Notes under the pieces: model-generated | Databases searched by the model: none | The model's input: the letters and a program-made list of their open reading frames with translations, nothing else | Told to the model about the DNA's origin: nothing | DNA from: Burkholderia sp. Bp8963 | GTDB lineage: Bacteria; Pseudomonadota; Gammaproteobacteria; Burkholderiales; Burkholderiaceae | Direction of reading: 5' to 3' | Assembly: GCF_003854275.1 (NCBI RefSeq) | Contig: NZ_QTQP01000007.1 | Span: forward strand, 124,001-188,000 | DNA: 64,000 nt | Position numbers and translations under genes: made by a program | Shown here: positions 59,497 through 64,000 of the stretch, one piece after another | How the letters are laid out: each line of letters begins with the position of its first letter | How positions within the stretch are numbered: position 1 is the first letter of the stretch

Positions 59497-59566
59497 TGAC
59501 GTCTCCTGTTCTTCTGATGCGTTGTGGTTATTCGAAGGCCGCCACGGCTAGCGGCCGGAGGTGGCG

Positions 59567-60322
59567 TCACACGCCGAGCAGGTCGTGCAGGACCGGCATC
59601 TTGCTTTCGAGCTCGGCCGCGCCGAAATGCTCGACGATCTGGCCATGCTCCATCACGTAGAAACGGTCGGCGAGCGGCGCGGCGAAGCGGAAATTCTGTT
59701 CGACCATCACGATCGTATAGCCGCGCGCCTTCAGCGTAAGGATCATCTTCGCGAGGGTCTGCACGATCACGGGCGCGAGGCCCTCGGAGATCTCGTCGAG
59801 CAGCAGCAGGTTCGCGCCGGTGCGCAGGATCCGCGCGACCGCGAGCATCTGCTGCTCGCCGCCCGACAGCCGCGTGCCCTGGCTCTGCCGCCGCGTCGCG
59901 AGGTTCGGAAACATCGCGTAGATGTCGTCGAGCGACATCGCATGCTCGCGCGGTCCGATCAGCGGCGGCAGCATCAGGTTCTCCTCGCACGACAGGCTCG
60001 AGAAGATCCCGCGCTCCTCCGGGCAATACCCGACGCCGAAATGCGCGATCCGGTGCGTCTGCAGGCCGATCGTTTCGTTGCCCGCGACCTTGATCGAGCC
60101 GTTGCGCCGGCCGGTCAGGCCCATGATCGCGCGCAGCGTCGTCGTGCGGCCCGCGCCGTTGCGGCCGAGCAGCGTGACGACCTCGCCGCGGTGCACGGTC
60201 AGGTCGACGCCGTGCAATATGTGGGATTCCCCGTACCAGGCTTCGAGGCCCGAGATCTCCAGCGCAGGCGTGCCGCTTTCGACGCCGCTCAATTCGCGTT
60301 CCTCCCGTTCGCTGCGCTTCAT
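59567..60322 (-). CDS. livF: LivF-type ABC ATPase with Arg in place of the Walker A Lys
   Basis: A 251-residue ABC ATPase. The signature LSGGEQQMLAVARIL, Walker B LLLLDEISEGLAP and the switch region VMVEQNFRFAAPLADRFYVMEHG are normal. Walker A reads GRNGAGRTT: the invariant Lys of GxxGxGK[ST] is Arg. The ATG overlaps the livG stop by 4 bases. The gene is intact and in an operon, so the change is probably tolerated or functional rather than decay. Confidence 0.92.
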   Translation of the reverse strand: MKRSEREERELSGVESGTPALEISGLEAWYGESHILHGVDLTVHRGEVVTLLGRNGAGRTTTLRAIMGLTGRRNGSIKVAGNETIGLQTHRIAHFGVGYCPEERGIFSSLSCEENLMLPPLIGPREHAMSLDDIYAMFPNLATRRQSQGTRLSGGEQQMLAVARILRTGANLLLLDEISEGLAPVIVQTLAKMILTLKARGYTIVMVEQNFRFAAPLADRFYVMEHGQIVEHFGAAELESKMPVLHDLLGV

Positions 60323-61098
60323 GCGTGCGCCCCCGCGAGCGCCGCGTCGGCACTGCCCATGTATGCCTCCACGACGAGCGGGTTCTTCGACACCTCCGCG
60401 TACGAGCCCTCGGCAAGCACCTCGCCGCGCTGCAGGACGGTGATCGTGTCCGAGATGCCGGCAATCACGTTCATGTTGTGTTCGACCATCAGGATCGTGC
60501 GGCCGCTCGCGACCTTCTTGATCAGCGCCGTCACGCGATCGACATCCTCGTGGCCCATTCCTTGCGTGGGCTCGTCGAGCAGCATCAGTTCGGGCTCCAT
60601 GGCGAGCGTCGTCGCGATCTCGAGCGCGCGCTTGCGCCCGTATGCGAGCTCGACGGTCGGCACATGCGCGAAATCGGTGAGGCCGACCTGCGTGAGCAGG
60701 TCCATCGCGTGGTCGTCGAGCGCCTTCAGCGAGCGCTCGCTGCGCCAGAAATGGAATTCGGTGCCAAGTGCGCGCTGCAGGCCGAGGCGCACGTTTTGCA
60801 GTGCGCTCAGGTGCGGAAACACGGCGGAGATCTGGAACGAACGGATGATGCCGCGCCGCGCGACCTGCGCGGGCCGCTCGTGCGTGATGTCGATGCCGTT
60901 GAAGACGATCTGGCCCGCCGTCGGCGTCAGGAATTTGGTCAGCAGGTTGAAGCAGGTCGTCTTGCCCGCGCCGTTCGGTCCGATCAATGCATGGATCGAG
61001 CCGCGGCGCACACGCAGGTTGACGCCGTTCACGGCGGTGAAGCCCTTGAATTCCTTCGTCAGTCCGCGTGTTTCGAGAATCGTGTCGCCGAGAATCAT
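60319..61098 (-). CDS. livG: LivG-type ABC ATPase
   Basis: A 259-residue ABC ATPase. Walker A is GPNGAGKTTCFNLLT, the signature region ELAYGRKRALEIATTLA (the usual divergent LivG form), Walker B LMLLDEPTQGMGHED, and the switch His lies in MVEHNMNVI. It is probably the first gene of the second liv operon. Confidence 0.94.
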   Translation of the reverse strand: MILGDTILETRGLTKEFKGFTAVNGVNLRVRRGSIHALIGPNGAGKTTCFNLLTKFLTPTAGQIVFNGIDITHERPAQVARRGIIRSFQISAVFPHLSALQNVRLGLQRALGTEFHFWRSERSLKALDDHAMDLLTQVGLTDFAHVPTVELAYGRKRALEIATTLAMEPELMLLDEPTQGMGHEDVDRVTALIKKVASGRTILMVEHNMNVIAGISDTITVLQRGEVLAEGSYAEVSKNPLVVEAYMGSADAALAGAHA

Positions 61099-61615
61099 GT
61101 TCCCTTCCGTACGAAGTCAGGCGAAGCACTGGGAGGAGTCGCGCAAGCGGCCGCGAACATGTCAGCGGATGTGTAAGGCTGCCCCCGAGTTTTGTGTCAC
61201 GCCCCGAGGGTGGTCTCCCGCGCCGGCGCACATGCACACTGCGGAACATTGTCGCGCCGTTGGTGCAGTGCAATCATCGGGATTTGCACTTATAGGGCTG
61301 GCCGCTATATCGAGCGGATCGGAACGCCGTTTTACGAATGTTTTTTTCGCGATCCGTGCCGTTCGCGTTGCGCGTGCGTGCGTGCGCAGCCGCGCCGCTG
61401 CGCGGCGCACGGCAGCGGCGATCGCATTCCATTTGCGCGCGATTACGCAACAAAAATCACGCACGTTTTCGTGCACGTTATCGACACGCTATTGCGCCGC
61501 GTATCTCGCCCAATATTCGTCCAATATTTTTTAAACCGAAATAATCGGCGGGCTGCCATGTTGATATGCATATCGAATTAGCTGGCGCCCGCCTGTCGGC
61601 AGACTGTCGCGGATG
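61099..61615. other. Intergenic region upstream of livG
   Basis: 517 bp. The livG side should hold the promoter of the second liv operon. The stretch 61500-61580 is AT-rich and holds a weak hairpin (CCGA-TTATT-TCGG then TTT on the minus strand), a possible terminator for the GMC gene, and the perfect 12-nt palindrome GATATGCATATC (61563-61574). No gene was seen. Confidence 0.55.
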
Positions 61616-63301
61616 TCACGCGGCGGACACGGTCGCATCGCCGCGCACCTGCGTCGCATCGCGCGCCGCGCGGCGATCGGCGCGGATCATGTCGCTCGCG
61701 CGCTCCGCGATCATCAGCGTCGGCGAATTGGTGTTCCCCGACGTGATGAACGGCATCACCGACGCATCGACGACCCGCAGCCCGGCGACGCCGCGCACCC
61801 GCAGCCGGCTGTCGACCACGGCGCGCTCGTCGTCCGCGCGGCCCATCCGGCACGTGCCGACCGGGTGGAAGATCGTCGTGCCGACCGCGCCTGCCGCGTC
61901 GATCAGCTCCGCCTCGCTCTGGTAGCGCGGGCCCGGCAGGATCTCCTCGGGGCGGTAGCGCGCGAGCGCCGGCGCGGACGCGATCCGGCGCGTCAGCCGC
62001 AGCGCGTTCGCGGCCACATGACGATCGTAGTCGGTCGACAGATAGTTCGGCGCGATCGCGGGCGCCGCGCCCGGGTCGGCGCTCGCGATGTGGATGCTGC
62101 CGCGCGACGTCGGCCGCAGATGGCAGACCGACGCGGTGAACGCATTGAAGCTGTGCAGCGGCTCGCCGAAGCGCTCGAGCGACAGCGGCTGCACGTGATA
62201 TTCGAGGTCGGCGCGCGTGAGCGCCGGATCGTCCGGATCGGATTTCGCGAACGCGCCGAGCTGCGACGGCGCCATCGACATCGGCCCGCGCTGCAGCAGC
62301 GCATATTCGACGCCGATCGCGAGCTTGCCCCACCAGTGCGCGGCCAGCGTGTTGAGCGTGCGCACGCCATCGACGCGAAACGCCATCCTGAGCTGCAGGT
62401 GATCCTGCAGGTTTTCGCCGACGCCGCGCAGGTCCTGCACGACGCCGATGCCGAGCGCCTGCAGCCGGGCCCCGTCGCCGATCCCGGACAACTCGAGCAA
62501 CTGCGGCGAATTGACCGCGCCGGACGTCAGCAGCACCTCGGCGCGTGCGCGCGCGACGAAATCGGTGCCACCTCCGCGATATTCGACGCCGACCGCGCGC
62601 CGGCCGTCGAAGATCACGCGCTGCGCGAGCGCGCCGGTGATCACGGTCAGGTTCGGCCGCGACATCGCCGGACGCAGGAACGCCTTCGACGCGCTCCAGC
62701 GCACGCCGCGCTTCTGGTTCACTTCGAAATAGCCGACGCCGGCGTTGTCGCCGCGGTTGAAATCGTCGGTTGCCGGAATGCCGGTCTGCTGCGCGGCCTG
62801 CGCGAACGATTCGAGAATCTCCCAGCGCAGCCGCTGCTTCTCGACGCGCCAGTAGCCGCCCGCGCCGTGCGCGTCGCTCGCGCCTGCGTGATGATCCTCG
62901 CTGCGCTTGAAGATCGGCAGCACGCTGTCCCACGACCAGCCCGCGTCGCCGGTCTCGCGTGCCCAGCCGTCGTAGTCGTCGCGCTGGCCGCGCATGTAGA
63001 TCATTCCGTTGATCGACGACGAGCCGCCGAGCACGCGGCCGCGCGGGTACGACAGTGCGCGGCCGTTCAGCCTCGCTTCCGGCTGCGTCTTGTAGAGCCA
63101 GTCGGTGCGCGGGTTGCCGATGCAATACAGATAGCCGACCGGGATGTGGATCCAGTGATAGTCGTCCTTGCCGCCGGCTTCGAGCAGCAGCACCCGGATG
63201 TCCGGATCTTCGGTCAGACGGTTCGCGAGCACGCAGCCCGCGGTGCCCGCGCCAACGATCACGTAATCGAATTCGCCCTCCAGCGTCCGTTCAGTGTTCA
63301 C
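61616..63301 (-). CDS. GMC-family FAD alcohol/choline dehydrogenase
   Basis: A 561-residue glucose-methanol-choline oxidoreductase. The N-terminal FAD fold is YVIVGAGTAGCVLANRLTED. GMC signature 1 is YPRGRVLGGSSSINGMIYMRG, signature 2 LTSGAVNSPQLLELSGIG, and the active-site His lies in FHPVGTCRMG. The GTG start at 63301 follows GAGGGGACAG and gives the family N terminus. The family includes choline dehydrogenase (BetA) and the alkanol dehydrogenase AlkJ; the substrate is not decided, and no betB or betI adjoins. It is divergent from a LysR gene. Confidence 0.92.
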   Translation of the reverse strand: MNTERTLEGEFDYVIVGAGTAGCVLANRLTEDPDIRVLLLEAGGKDDYHWIHIPVGYLYCIGNPRTDWLYKTQPEARLNGRALSYPRGRVLGGSSSINGMIYMRGQRDDYDGWARETGDAGWSWDSVLPIFKRSEDHHAGASDAHGAGGYWRVEKQRLRWEILESFAQAAQQTGIPATDDFNRGDNAGVGYFEVNQKRGVRWSASKAFLRPAMSRPNLTVITGALAQRVIFDGRRAVGVEYRGGGTDFVARARAEVLLTSGAVNSPQLLELSGIGDGARLQALGIGVVQDLRGVGENLQDHLQLRMAFRVDGVRTLNTLAAHWWGKLAIGVEYALLQRGPMSMAPSQLGAFAKSDPDDPALTRADLEYHVQPLSLERFGEPLHSFNAFTASVCHLRPTSRGSIHIASADPGAAPAIAPNYLSTDYDRHVAANALRLTRRIASAPALARYRPEEILPGPRYQSEAELIDAAGAVGTTIFHPVGTCRMGRADDERAVVDSRLRVRGVAGLRVVDASVMPFITSGNTNSPTLMIAERASDMIRADRRAARDATQVRGDATVSAA

Positions 63302-63533
63302 GGCCTGTCCCCTCGTTTGTTGTGTGCCGCGCGCAAGCGCGTCGCGGCCAATTCCAGCATAGCGCTTCGGGCGGCGGCTGCCGTTGCCGCCCGATCCGTG
63401 CCGTTGGCGCCGCAGCCCGCGCTTTGCAGCCCGCTCCACAGCCCGCTTCGCGACCCACCGCGGCGGATCACGTGACCGATGAAGCGTACCCCTCATAGGC
63501 GCCGCCAATCCAATGAGTTATGCTCAAATGCGT

Positions 63534-63550
63534 TATAAGAAACGCTTATA
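63534..63550. promoter_or_regulatory. LysR-type operator candidate
   Basis: TATAAG-AAACG-CTTATA, a perfect 6-bp inverted repeat with a 5-bp centre. It lies 19 bp before the LysR start in the divergent GMC-lysR promoter region and has the T-N-A symmetry of LysR binding sites. Confidence 0.6.
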
Positions 63551-63568
63551 TCAGGAACGATCACGACG

Positions 63569-64000
63569 ATGGACCTCACCCTGCTCCGAGCCTTCGCCAC
63601 GGTCGCCCGCGAAGGGAACCTGACGCGCGCCGCCGAGCAGCTGCACGTCACGCAGCCGGCCGTCAGCCTGCAGATCAAGCATCTGCAGGCGACGCTCGGC
63701 GTCGTGCTGTTCACGCGCACGTCGCGCGGGCTCGCGCTCACGCGCGACGGCCAGACGCTGTTGCCGCACGCGGAACGCGCGCTCGCCGCCGCGGCCGACG
63801 TGCAGCGCGCGGCCGCCGCGCTGCGGCACGAGGTGCGCGGGCGGCTGCGGATCGGCACGATCCTCGACCCGCAATTCCTGCGGCTCGGCGGCTTCCTGCG
63901 CGCGCTCGTCGAGACCCATCCGCAAATAGAGACGGCGCTGCGGCACGGGATGTCCGGCTGGGTGCTCGAGCAGGTGCGCGCGCAGGCGCTCGACGCCGGC
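63569..64000 (+). CDS. LysR-family regulator (5' part; runs off the window)
   Basis: 144 codons are visible: MDLTLLRAFATVAREGNLTR, then AAEQLHVTQPAVSLQIKHLQATLGVVLFTRTSRG, a clear winged helix-turn-helix, then the start of the effector domain (GRLRIGTILDPQFLRLGGFL). It is divergent from the GMC dehydrogenase gene and probably controls it from the dyad at 63534-63550. The gene is incomplete only because of the window edge. Confidence 0.9.
   Translation, partial: MDLTLLRAFATVAREGNLTRAAEQLHVTQPAVSLQIKHLQATLGVVLFTRTSRGLALTRDGQTLLPHAERALAAAADVQRAAAALRHEVRGRLRIGTILDPQFLRLGGFLRALVETHPQIETALRHGMSGWVLEQVRAQALDAG

Overview
The window reads as chromosomal DNA of a high-GC betaproteobacterium, most likely chromosome 1 of a Burkholderia (cepacia-complex type). 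The reasons are the very GC-rich third codon positions, the unbroken mnmG-rsmG-parA-parB ... atpIBEFHAGDC block on one strand, the HemE, ParB and AtpE protein types, and parS-like sites with the core GTTTCACGTGAAAC. No rRNA, tRNA, insertion sequence, prophage or CRISPR array was seen.

Left part (1-20.5 kb), mostly accessory metabolism: end of a PPOX-type flavoprotein gene; an MFS exporter divergent from a LysR regulator; ethanolamine use (eutC, eutB, ethanolamine permease); a CmpX-like mechanosensitive channel; an AraC/GyrI-like regulator; a Cd/Zn/Pb-exporting P1B ATPase divergent from its CadR/PbrR regulator, with a textbook MerR-type operator between them; a PadR regulator; an FAD-linked 2-hydroxyacid dehydrogenase, a periplasmic amino-acid-binding protein and a PLP aminotransferase; an AidB-type acyl-CoA dehydrogenase with an acyl-CoA synthetase.

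Middle part (20.5-47.3 kb), mostly core genes on the minus strand: a lone LivJ-type binding protein; trifunctional PutA with GTTGCA-type operators upstream; PriA; HemE; periplasmic cyclohexadienyl dehydratase PheC (plus strand); a truncated CoA-binding protein gene; an orphan 70-residue protein; an acyl-CoA synthetase; the complete F1Fo ATP synthase operon; then an ArsB/NhaD-type permease, parB, parA, rsmG and mnmG. A parS site lies inside mnmG.

Array (47.48-50.34 kb): between mnmG and the next gene is a 3-kb noncoding array of eight ~370-bp tandem repeats. Each unit has a 16-bp parS-like palindrome and, about 65 bp away, a DnaA-box-like TTATCC motif. Each spacer also carries a decayed copy of the 3' end of the livF gene that flanks the array. 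The array seems to have grown from a livF-tail/parS module, in the place next to gidA where other bacteria keep oriC. It is the most unusual structure in the window.

Right part (50.3-64 kb): two complete, differently built branched-chain/hydrophobic amino-acid ABC importers in tandem. One has a LivM-LivG fusion; the other has a LivF whose Walker A lysine is arginine. A probable ~112-nt small RNA, with its own promoter and a strong terminator, lies between them. The window ends with a GMC-family alcohol dehydrogenase divergent from a LysR regulator cut by the window edge.
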